A stretch of 7,103 nucleotides of DNA from Actinomycetota bacterium (GTDB lineage Bacteria > Actinomycetota > Actinomycetes > S36-B12 > CAIYMF01), in the NCBI GenBank assembly GCA_009699025.1, contig WLOZ01000090.1, positions 1-7,103 of the forward strand. Reading direction: 5' to 3'. Under the pieces are notes generated by a model. That model was not told the origin of the DNA and searched no databases. It saw only the letters and a list, made by a program, of their open reading frames with translations. Both the position numbers and the translations under genes were made by a program. Below are positions 1 to 5,660 of this stretch, in pieces. The stretch's first letter is position 1. Each line of letters starts with the position of its first letter.

Positions 1-834
1 ACCGGCCCGGTGACCTCGCCGGGCTTCGGCACGGTCACCGCGGACAACTTCGTGGGCAAGTGGGTCAAGAGCTACGAGGACTTCGACAGCACGGGTGATC
101 GGCAGTCGATCAACGACGCCCTGGCCGGATCGCTCATCGACCGCATCACCTCCGGCAAGGGGCTCTTCTCGCTGGCGGGCGCGCTGGCTGGTGTTGCTCC
201 CGGCAGGCACTTCCAGATTTACCTCCGCACCCCGTCGCTGCAGAACGCGATCGAGCAGGCCAGCCTCGCCGGAGAGGTGAGCACACCCGATGGTGGTGAT
301 CATTCGGCCTGGTACTCGCTGAACAGTAACGCGAGCAAGACCGACGTTTTCTCGCGGCGCACTCTGACCATCGACGCGCACGTCACCTCCGATGGCGGCG
401 CAACGGTCACCCAGACGATGTCAGTGAAGAACAGCACCCCTGATGGCTTCGGCGACGACAGCATCGCGGGGTACCTCACGCCGTGGAACCGCTCACGCTT
501 CGTGGCTTACCTGCCGGCAGGCGCCGAGACGCCATCGATGGACCATCCGGCCGGGTGGAGCGCCGACACGGTGTGGACCGACGGGTTAGGGCGCTCGCTC
601 ATGCTGTCGGGCGGGTGGATCGCTCCCCGCGCCACCGCGGTGCTGACGCTGACCTATCGCTTGCCCGCCGGCACCTTTCCAGGTGGGGTCTATCGGCTCA
701 CCATCGACCCGCAGGGGGTGCTGTGGCCGGTTACCGTGTCGGTGCAGGTGAGTCGTGACGGGGGCGACAGCGCGCAGGCGCTCCCTCCCACTTCGCTCAC
801 CCGCGTGATTCGGATCGAAAACCGGCCCACCTGA
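1..834 (+). CDS. DUF4012 domain-containing protein, C-terminal part (5' end outside window)
   Basis: The frame is open from the first base (T-G-P-V-T-S-P-G-F-G), so this is the last 277 residues of a longer protein; the GTG at 10 is probably internal. The family has no firm biochemical role. Members are usually about 600 residues, with an N-terminal membrane anchor and an exported body, and many lie in actinobacterial exopolysaccharide loci. Visible family-like segments, numbered from the window edge, are TGPVTSPGFGTVTADNF (1-17), APGRHFQIYL (66-75), SLNSNASK (106-113) and a beta-rich tail with WNRSRFVAYLPAGA (about 162-175). No membrane helix is visible in this part, which fits an extracytoplasmic C-terminus. 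The gene ends 7 bases before the stop codon of the convergent SOUL gene. The family call rests on recalled motif similarity; the polysaccharide role is inferred from context. Confidence 0.8.
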   Translation, partial: TGPVTSPGFGTVTADNFVGKWVKSYEDFDSTGDRQSINDALAGSLIDRITSGKGLFSLAGALAGVAPGRHFQIYLRTPSLQNAIEQASLAGEVSTPDGGDHSAWYSLNSNASKTDVFSRRTLTIDAHVTSDGGATVTQTMSVKNSTPDGFGDDSIAGYLTPWNRSRFVAYLPAGAETPSMDHPAGWSADTVWTDGLGRSLMLSGGWIAPRATAVLTLTYRLPAGTFPGGVYRLTIDPQGVLWPVTVSVQVSRDGGDSAQALPPTSLTRVIRIENRPT

Positions 835-845
835 GGGTTGCTCAG
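831..845. repeat. Small inverted repeat spanning two convergent stop codons
   Basis: CTGAG (831-835) and CTCAG (841-845) form a perfect 5-bp stem around a 5-base loop. The left arm contains the TGA of the DUF4012 gene (832-834), and the right arm contains the TGA of the SOUL gene read on the minus strand (842-844). The stem is short and neither side has a T-run, so it is not a convincing intrinsic terminator. It is nevertheless the only symmetric element at this junction. Confidence 0.4.
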
Positions 846-1369
846 CCCCCGGCGGGCGGCATCACCGGAATGACGACCTCGTTGTGACGCAGGAACCACG
901 GGGTCCACGGTGGGTCGAACCGTGCGAATCGCGCCGAACCCGTGATCGTGAGCCCCGCTGCGCTGACGCTGTCGTTGAGCGTGCTGGCATGCTCAAGGAA
1001 GATCTGCTCGGTCCACCGGCCGCTGAAGCGTGCTGCGGCCGCCCACTCGACACCGTGGGGTTCGAGGGTGACGGAGGGGTCGGAGGGCTGGGGCAGCGCC
1101 TCGTAGGAAGCGTCGGCCGGCATCACGAACGACACGTCGTGGCTGCCTCGGCCGACGGGTGATTCCTGAAGCACGGGTGCGGTCATCGCGATCTTCTGGG
1201 CGCGCTCGTTGCGGCCGCCTAGGTACGAGACGAGGGGGCGAAACGCGTCACTACCGGCACGCTCGAAGGTGCCGACCACGCTCACCCGAGCGAGCACGTG
1301 GGGTTCGTAGCGGCGAAGTTCGAAGCCGGGGAACTCACTGACCACCTCGTAGCGCTGATGCTCTGTCAT
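842..1369 (-). CDS. SOUL family heme-binding-type protein
   Basis: The product is 175 residues, a normal length for a compact bacterial SOUL/HBP domain, with no signal peptide or membrane segment, so it is probably cytoplasmic. Family hallmarks are the N-terminal YEVVSEFPGFELRRYEPHV (7-25), which matches the usual 'FELRRY' strand, then KIAMTAPVLQE (59-69), VSFVMP (79-84) and the C-terminal PPWTPWFLRHNEVVIPV (153-169). Eukaryotic relatives bind heme or tetrapyrroles; the role of bacterial members is not settled, and I see no clear axial ligand to name. The frame stays open far upstream (to 1876), antisense to the membrane-protein gene, but similarity begins right after the ATG at 1369, so that start is chosen. 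No Shine-Dalgarno sequence precedes it. A TACTGT hexamer ends 6 bases upstream, which fits leaderless translation. No functional link to the glycan genes is apparent. Confidence 0.88.
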   Translation of the reverse strand: MTEHQRYEVVSEFPGFELRRYEPHVLARVSVVGTFERAGSDAFRPLVSYLGGRNERAQKIAMTAPVLQESPVGRGSHDVSFVMPADASYEALPQPSDPSVTLEPHGVEWAAAARFSGRWTEQIFLEHASTLNDSVSAAGLTITGSARFARFDPPWTPWFLRHNEVVIPVMPPAGG

Positions 1370-1375
1370 GGTGAG

Positions 1376-1381
1376 ACAGTA
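1376..1381 (-). promoter_or_regulatory. Candidate -10 element (TACTGT) for the SOUL gene, possible leaderless start
   Basis: Read on the minus strand, TACTGT fits the loose actinobacterial -10 pattern TAnnnT and lies 6 bases before the ATG at 1369. Transcription would therefore begin at or next to the A of the start codon. This agrees with the lack of a Shine-Dalgarno sequence. No good TTGAC-like -35 box is visible at the expected distance. This is inference from one short motif. Confidence 0.35.
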
Positions 1382-1404
1382 GCTGACTAGGTTCGGCGCC
1401 ACGG

Positions 1405-1412
1405 CCACGTGG
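1405..1412. promoter_or_regulatory. Perfect 8-bp palindrome CCACGTGG between divergent genes, possible operator
   Basis: The palindrome lies near the middle of the 64-base divergent gap between the SOUL and Wzy-like genes, upstream of both candidate -10 elements. A second small palindrome, GGCGCC, is at 1395-1400. The position would suit a regulator acting on both genes. An 8-base palindrome in GC-rich DNA can easily arise by chance, so this is only a candidate site. Confidence 0.2.
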
Positions 1413-1426
1413 GTGAGGCGCTGACG

Positions 1427-1432
1427 TAGAGT
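1427..1432 (+). promoter_or_regulatory. Candidate -10 element (TAGAGT) for the Wzy-like gene
   Basis: TAGAGT fits TAnnnT. It lies 1 base before the ATG at 1434 and 7 bases before a second in-frame ATG at 1440. If it is a true -10, transcription would start at about 1439-1440, and the second ATG would then be a leaderless start. An in-frame TGA at 1422-1424 rules out starts further upstream. No clear -35 box is seen. Confidence 0.3.
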
Positions 1433-1433
1433 C

Positions 1434-2903
1434 ATGCGCATGCGAGCGGAGGCGAGGCCCGGGGCAGGAGCGGCCGCCGATGCCACGCTGTTCAGCTGGC
1501 TCAGCGGAGGGCTTCCCTGGTGGAAGGCGCTTCTGGTCGTGGGGGCGTTCGCGTGCATGATTCCCCCGTGGGCGGCCCGGATGCCGTCTAACGCGGGCCT
1601 TACGATGGCTACGCTCGTAGGCCTGGTCCTTCTGATCCCGGTGTTCGTCGATCGGTCAACTCCACGAGTTGTCCACGTCATGGCCCTCGCGCTGCTGCTC
1701 TGGTTGGCGCTCAGCATCGCTACGGCCAGTGTGAATGGCAGCGACCTACGCTGGAGCATCTTCCACTCGGTTCGCCCTCTCATCGTGGTCGCCGACCTCG
1801 CATTCCTCGTCTGGCTGCTTCGGGTGCCACGACGGTGGCCGCTGGCGATTGTGGCCGTGCTCCTCGGCTCCTGCATCGCGGGGACAATCGGGCTCTACTC
1901 GTACACAGTGGGACAGCCCGACCTCTGGCGCTTCGCTTTCGGACCGAGCCTGTCGCCTCTGATCGTGGTCGTGGCCGCCATTCAGTGGCATCGTGGACGA
2001 AGGGCGTGGGCCCTGGCTCTTCTGGTACTCATCGTCTCGGTCAACGTCGCAGCGGGCCTGCGATCGGTGCTCCTGCAGTGCGCGGTCGCAGCAGCGGCGG
2101 CGCTGGTGTTTGGAATTGCTCAGCGACTGCGCTTTCGCTGGCCCCTGATCGCGACGTCGCTTGGCATGGTCCTCATCGTGCTCTCGGTCATCCCGGTGTA
2201 CGGTGCCGTCGCTGAATCGGGTGCGCTGGGACGTCAGCAGCAGGAGAAGTGGAGGCTCCAGTCGGATGTGGCCGGAGGTATCATCCTCGGCGGCCGTCCG
2301 GAGTTCACCCTTGCACTCAATGTGCTGCCTTTGGTACCTGTGTTGGGGCTCGGATTCGACCCAACGATTCCGGCGAACATTGCCGAGGCCCGCGACGCCC
2401 GCGCGATCCAGCACGTGATGACCGATATCGACAGAGTGGTATCTCGCACCGACCCTAAGTACCCCTCCTATGTGGCCGACTCGAGTACGAAGCTGCTGGC
2501 GTACTGGGCGCGGCCCTCGCACGGCATCTACCTGCACTCAGGCGTCTTCCAGTACTGGCTCTGGTGCGGTCCGCTCGTCGTGGTGCCGTTCGCTCTGGTC
2601 CTGATGGCCGGGCTGATGCTCGTGGGGCGGGCGTCACGTCGCTACGGTGCAGCAGGTGTGCTCGGTGCCAGTGCGTTGTTGACCAAGTTCACCTGGGACA
2701 CCCTCTTCTCGCCGTTGGGGGGTGGTGGGCTCGCGCTGATGGCCTTGATCGTGGCTCTACTGGCCGCCGACACGATTGCTAGGAAGGAACAGCCCGCGCA
2801 GCAACCCGCGGCCGATGGCGACTTTCACGTGGGCGGCCTCGTGTCTGCTTCCCACGGTGACGGCGCCCGACGCGGTGCCGACCGCGCAACGGAGCAGTCC
2901 TGA
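1434..2903 (+). CDS. O-antigen ligase/polymerase-like (Wzy/WaaL-type) multi-pass membrane protein
   Basis: This 489-residue integral membrane protein has about 11-12 hydrophobic segments (for example near 31-47, 57-72, 79-98, 113-130, 136-157, 190-206, 211-230, 236-256, 378-397 and 430-446). A large loop at about 257-370 is probably outside the membrane. Candidate functional residues matching the Arg/Arg/His pattern of the family are Arg210 (AGLRS), Arg288 (GGRPE) and His363 (PSHGIYLHSG), followed by an FQYWLWCGP helix start. Such proteins polymerise or ligate lipid-linked repeat units at the outer membrane face; which reaction applies here cannot be decided. Among glycosyltransferase genes, a role in the same surface polymer is likely. 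The start could be ATG 1434 or ATG 1440; neither has a good Shine-Dalgarno. Residues 442-489, mostly hydrophilic, are encoded entirely antisense to the GT2 gene and look like an added tail. Confidence 0.82.
   Translation: MRMRAEARPGAGAAADATLFSWLSGGLPWWKALLVVGAFACMIPPWAARMPSNAGLTMATLVGLVLLIPVFVDRSTPRVVHVMALALLLWLALSIATASVNGSDLRWSIFHSVRPLIVVADLAFLVWLLRVPRRWPLAIVAVLLGSCIAGTIGLYSYTVGQPDLWRFAFGPSLSPLIVVVAAIQWHRGRRAWALALLVLIVSVNVAAGLRSVLLQCAVAAAAALVFGIAQRLRFRWPLIATSLGMVLIVLSVIPVYGAVAESGALGRQQQEKWRLQSDVAGGIILGGRPEFTLALNVLPLVPVLGLGFDPTIPANIAEARDARAIQHVMTDIDRVVSRTDPKYPSYVADSSTKLLAYWARPSHGIYLHSGVFQYWLWCGPLVVVPFALVLMAGLMLVGRASRRYGAAGVLGASALLTKFTWDTLFSPLGGGGLALMALIVALLAADTIARKEQPAQQPAADGDFHVGGLVSASHGDGARRGADRATEQS
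2757..2903. other. 147-base tail-to-tail antisense overlap of Wzy-like and GT2 genes
   Basis: The plus-strand gene stops at 2901-2903 and the minus-strand gene stops at 2757-2759 (TAG). The last 48 codons of each are therefore read from the same DNA. The two mRNAs would be complementary over at least this length, and no terminator can lie between them. Confidence 0.8.
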
Positions 2904-3623
2904 GATCGCGAGAGCAGTACGACGCCGGCGCCGCTGCCGCATGATGCGGGCGTAGGTCATCGACGAGTTCTCGGCTCTAGCGAGGTAGGCGAGAAGCCCG
3001 TCCCTGTCAGGGTGCGCGGGCTCAGTGCACTGCGCGGGCCACCACCTGATCTCTCCCCCTAGGTCCTCCCACCTGAGCAACAGGTCGGTGTCCTCCCCGC
3101 CGCTGAGGTTGAACTGAGTGTCGAACCGGAGTCCGGCGTCGTCCCACACCGCGCTCGGAAAGAGCGTGTTGGCGGTGCTTGCTGCGGTGGCCCCGATTCT
3201 GATGCCGGGGTCCCGTTCGCGTCCTTCCTTGAACCGTGGCCATCCTTCGTGCTCAACACGCACGGACCCCTGGATGATGGCGAGGGGGAACCGTTGGTGA
3301 GCGACCGCCATCTGCGCGGCCCAGTCAGTGGCGACCACCTCGTCGTCATCGAGGAAGCAGACCGGCAGGTCATGCTCCCGTGACTCGATCACCGCGTTGC
3401 GGGGACTGGCGTAGCCCCGAACTGGCTCGACGACATACCTGACCGCTACGGGAAGACATGCCGCCGTTACCACATCCCGGGTGCCCCCGTCGGGATCGTT
3501 ATCGACCACAATGATTGAGTGCACGAACTGGTCGAGAGCGGTTGTCTCGGCAAGGGAAGCCAGGAGGCGACGCAGGAGTTCCGGACGATGGAGCGTGGTA
3601 ACGCCGATCACAAACTGGGTCAC
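2757..3623 (-). CDS. Family 2 glycosyltransferase (GT-A fold)
   Basis: The product is 288 residues. It opens with a GT2 nucleotide-binding strand (FVIGVTTLHRPELLRRLL, 4-21), then IIVVDNDPDG (37-46), ARG/YASPRNA-type segment (GYASPRNAV, 70-78), the metal-binding FLDDDE (90-95) and the late acidic motif LSGGEDTDLLLR (173-184), whose Asp178 is a candidate for the catalytic base region. The C-terminus has an Arg-rich patch (about 231-237) followed by a moderately hydrophobic stretch, as in many actinobacterial GT2s that sit on the membrane. The sugar donor is unknown. The start is GTG 3623, which overlaps the TGA of the upstream GT2 gene as GTGA and indicates translational coupling. The frame is open to 3854, but that extension is Arg-rich and lacks family features. 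Its 3' end overlaps the Wzy-like gene. Confidence 0.88.
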   Translation of the reverse strand: MTQFVIGVTTLHRPELLRRLLASLAETTALDQFVHSIIVVDNDPDGGTRDVVTAACLPVAVRYVVEPVRGYASPRNAVIESREHDLPVCFLDDDEVVATDWAAQMAVAHQRFPLAIIQGSVRVEHEGWPRFKEGRERDPGIRIGATAASTANTLFPSAVWDDAGLRFDTQFNLSGGEDTDLLLRWEDLGGEIRWWPAQCTEPAHPDRDGLLAYLARAENSSMTYARIMRQRRRRRTALAISGLLRCAVGTASGAVTVGSRHEAAHVKVAIGRGLLRGLFLPSNRVGGQ

Positions 3624-4435
3624 CTGCGGAGTCCGGCGCCTTGGGCACGCACTGACGAACGCGCACGAGACTGCCAAGTCAGTGCGGTTTGTAGTGCCGC
3701 CACGCCGAGGGTGGCAACCAACTCGGCGACACGCTCGGTCCCCTCGGGGCTGTGCGCGTCGGCTCGTGCGTGGCGCATGTCGAGGGGGAACGACCAGGGT
3801 CGACGCGCAGACCCGAGACCGCCCGCTTCGAAGTCGGCCATGAGATCGACCCACGCCTCTGGCTCCTCGACGAGCGCGGCCCGGTACAGCAACTCTTGGT
3901 CGGCAGCGATGCCGAAGTCGGTGCGAAACCCGCCGAGGCTCACCAGCAACTCACGTCGGAGGTAGGCGGCCTGATGGGGTACGGTCCGGTAACCGTGAGC
4001 GAGGTGGGCAAGCCTAAAGGGGGCGAAGAGGTAGGCCGCCCGAGGTTGTCTGAGGCTGTCGAGGTAGCGGACTCCGCCGTAGCCCCAGGAGGCCCCCGTC
4101 GAGGTCAGCCGTTGAGTAGCCGAAACGAGGACGTCGGGCCGGGTGAGCGAGTCTCCGGAGTTGAGGAACAGCACCACGTCGCCGGTTGCCGCCCTGAGCC
4201 CCTTGTTCATGGCGTCGTAGATCCCGCTGTCGGGTTCGCTCATGATGGTGGCGGCGAGGGAGGTGCTCAGCGCGCGAGCGACCGACACCGAGTCGTCGTC
4301 GCTGGAGCCATCGACGAAAATCCACTCTGACCGGCAGGACTGCTGCCCGATAACTGACTCGATGGTGTGGCGTAGGCCTAACGCGTTGTTGCGATTGATG
4401 GTGACGACCGAAAGCGAGAGGCCCTCGTCGCTCAT
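3620..4435 (-). CDS. Family 2 glycosyltransferase (WcaA-like, GT-A fold)
   Basis: The product is 271 residues. Motifs in order are LSVVTINRNNALGL (8-21), WIFVDGSSDDDS (38-49), the strongly typical SEPDSGIYDAMNKGL (66-80), GDVVLFLNSGD (85-95), VPHQAAYLRRELL (152-164) and FGIAADQELLYR (174-185). NSGD stands where other GT2s have DXD, which is usual for this subgroup and not a defect. Such enzymes transfer one sugar to a lipid-linked acceptor on the cytoplasmic side; the donor cannot be read from sequence. The start is ATG 4435, with GGAGG at a 6-base spacing. It is the first gene of a two-gene minus-strand operon, and its TGA (3620-3622) overlaps the GTG of the next GT2. The two GT2s differ throughout and are not a recent duplication. 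Confidence 0.9.
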   Translation of the reverse strand: MSDEGLSLSVVTINRNNALGLRHTIESVIGQQSCRSEWIFVDGSSDDDSVSVARALSTSLAATIMSEPDSGIYDAMNKGLRAATGDVVLFLNSGDSLTRPDVLVSATQRLTSTGASWGYGGVRYLDSLRQPRAAYLFAPFRLAHLAHGYRTVPHQAAYLRRELLVSLGGFRTDFGIAADQELLYRAALVEEPEAWVDLMADFEAGGLGSARRPWSFPLDMRHARADAHSPEGTERVAELVATLGVAALQTALTWQSRARSSVRAQGAGLRR

Positions 4436-4441
4436 TTCCAG

Positions 4442-4446
4442 CCTCC
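4442..4446 (-). promoter_or_regulatory. Shine-Dalgarno GGAGG for the GT2 operon
   Basis: GGAGG on the minus strand sits 6 bases before the ATG at 4435, an ideal spacing. It fixes this start and rules out longer forms. Confidence 0.75.
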
Positions 4447-4472
4447 ACCCATGCCGCTCCTGTTATTCGAGA

Positions 4473-4501
4473 ATGCTAGCGCGGACCAGCCCCGCTGACG
4501 C
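4473..4501 (-). promoter_or_regulatory. Candidate promoter for the GT2 operon
   Basis: On the minus strand TAGCAT (4473-4478) fits TAnnnT. A weak GCGTCA (4496-4501) lies 17 bases upstream in the -35 position, matching only three of six TTGACA bases. The predicted leader would be about 30 bases and would contain the GGAGG ribosome site. I see no comparably good -10 for the plus-strand gene in this divergent gap. Confidence 0.25.
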
Positions 4502-4592
4502 TTTCCCTGCTGCTCAACTCATTGTCATGACCACCGTGCGGCGCGAGGAGAGTGAATACTGGACTGCGATAGGAGATGCCGTCGCCCAGATC

Positions 4593-4597
4593 GGAGG
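4593..4597 (+). promoter_or_regulatory. Shine-Dalgarno GGAGG that selects the GTG 4605 start
   Basis: GGAGG lies 7 bases before GTG 4605. The in-frame ATG at 4527 has no ribosome site, and the frame further upstream (to 4242) runs antisense to the GT2 gene. This site therefore decides the start of the GT11-like gene. Confidence 0.65.
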
Positions 4598-4604
4598 TTG
4601 TGTC

Positions 4605-5660
4605 GTGAGAGCGGTCGTCAGGGTGACCCGCGGCTGGTCTGTGGCGGTTCCTACCGCACGGAGGGGTGCGGGACTCGGCAATGAAGTCATCCCGCTAGCT
4701 AAGGCCCTCATCGCGAGTGAAGTGCTCGGGCTTCGGCTCGTTCAGCAGCCGTGGTTTGTGAACCCTCGTGACTACTCGTCGCTGTTCGGAAGGGGCTATG
4801 CCGATGGCGCTCGTCACGGGTGGGCCTATGCATCCCGGCATCGACGGGATCTCCCTGCGGCCGACCTGAGCCATCCCTTCGACTACCTCGAGTCGATGCG
4901 TGAGCTGGCGGCTCGGGGAGTCCCAGACACGGTCCTTCTCCGACACGTCTCCGGCATGTCGGGCGGGTTCCTCGGAGTCCTGTCGGCGCGCTCGAGCCTG
5001 CAGCAGCTTCTGGGAGTCAGCGCCAGTTCCCCGCGCCACGAGGGGATCAGCATCGGGGTGCATCTGCGTCTGGGCGATTTCGCGCCCGCGCAGAATCCGG
5101 CGCCCGGTCGTTGGAATACCAGCATCCCAGCGCCATGGTCGATCGGCGCCACCCTCGCTGTCATCTCAGCACTGCGAGCGGTGGGTGAGGAGTGCGTCTC
5201 GGTGACCCTCTGCACGGACTCCCCGGACTCTGCCGCGGCGAGGGAGGTGGAGTCGGCGCTCGCGCCGGTGGTTCCGGTGGTGATCGATGTGGGCGACGTG
5301 GTGCGTCACCTCGCCCTGCTGAGCGCCAGCGATGTCATCGTGCCCTCGATCTCGTGGTTCTCAACCCTCGCGCTGTTCCTCGGCCAGCAGCCGTACGTGT
5401 GGCCGAGCGGCAACCTAGTCGCGCACGGGACGCTGGGGAGTATCAACGGCCAGTCCCCCGAGGTGCTTGCCGGACCCACGGGTGTGGCGCTTGAGGCGAT
5501 TGGCAGGGGGGAGGTCGGATCGTTTCGGGGTCTCCCCTGGGGACTCGGCGACACGCTCTCGAGCGACTGGGCGAGCGCAGTGGTGAGCAGGCGGCGAGCC
5601 TGGGATGTGCGCGGGGACCTCACCCTGTACGGGGCTGCCCCGATGCCGACTGATAGCTGA
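4605..5660 (+). CDS. GT11-like (fucosyltransferase-type) putative glycosyltransferase
   Basis: The product is 351 residues with no signal peptide. Motifs resemble family GT11 alpha-1,2-fucosyltransferases and related HxRxGD enzymes. RGAGLGNEVIPLAKAL (20-35) resembles the 'GGLGNQ' N-terminus. GVHLRLGDF (151-159) resembles the HxRRxD donor-binding motif. VTLCTDSPD (200-208) resembles the 'SDD' strand, and SASDVIVPSISWFSTLALFLG (240-260) resembles the 'SxFSWW' motif. The order and spacing fit a GT-B enzyme using a GDP-sugar, although overall identity looks low: the second Arg of HxRR is Leu155-Arg... (HLRLGD) and SWW is reduced to SWF. The nearby gmd supplies a GDP-6-deoxysugar precursor, which supports a fucose-like donor. 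GTG 4605 is chosen from its ribosome site; ATG 4527 is an alternative. It stands alone on the plus strand, and its 3' end overlaps the GT4 gene by 41 bases. The exact sugar is inference. Confidence 0.68.
   Translation: MRAVVRVTRGWSVAVPTARRGAGLGNEVIPLAKALIASEVLGLRLVQQPWFVNPRDYSSLFGRGYADGARHGWAYASRHRRDLPAADLSHPFDYLESMRELAARGVPDTVLLRHVSGMSGGFLGVLSARSSLQQLLGVSASSPRHEGISIGVHLRLGDFAPAQNPAPGRWNTSIPAPWSIGATLAVISALRAVGEECVSVTLCTDSPDSAAAREVESALAPVVPVVIDVGDVVRHLALLSASDVIVPSISWFSTLALFLGQQPYVWPSGNLVAHGTLGSINGQSPEVLAGPTGVALEAIGRGEVGSFRGLPWGLGDTLSSDWASAVVSRRRAWDVRGDLTLYGAAPMPTDS
5620..5660. other. 41-base tail-to-tail antisense overlap of GT11-like and GT4 genes
   Basis: The plus-strand gene stops at 5658-5660 and the minus-strand gene stops at 5620-5622, so the final codons of both share the same DNA. 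As at 2757-2903, there is no space for a terminator between them. Confidence 0.8.

Noticed and set aside
1370..1876. Minus-strand upstream extension of the SOUL reading frame (169 extra residues)
   Set aside because: It is Arg/Ser/Thr-rich, has no family features, and is antisense to the well-supported membrane protein; SOUL similarity begins at the ATG at 1369.
1746..2537. Minus-strand open frame of 263 codons opposite the Wzy-like gene
   Set aside because: Composition is Arg/His/Asp-rich with no recognisable motif, as expected for the reverse of hydrophobic GC-rich codons; the plus strand has clear membrane helices.
3624..3854. Upstream extension of the first GT2 reading frame
   Set aside because: It is Arg-rich, lies inside the other GT2 gene, and the GTGA overlap at 3620-3623 gives a natural start.
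3752..4330. Plus-strand open frame opposite the second GT2
   Set aside because: No motif and a Gly/Val/Glu-rich composition typical of a shadow frame; the minus strand has strong GT2 motifs.
4242..4604. Upstream extension of the GT11-like reading frame
   Set aside because: Most of it is antisense to the GT2 gene; GGAGG before GTG 4605 marks the better start.
5588..5602. CAGGC-ggcga-GCCTG inverted repeat just downstream of the GT4 stop
   Set aside because: The stem is only 5 bp, there is no T-run, and it lies inside the GT11-like coding region; likely chance, so not called a terminator.
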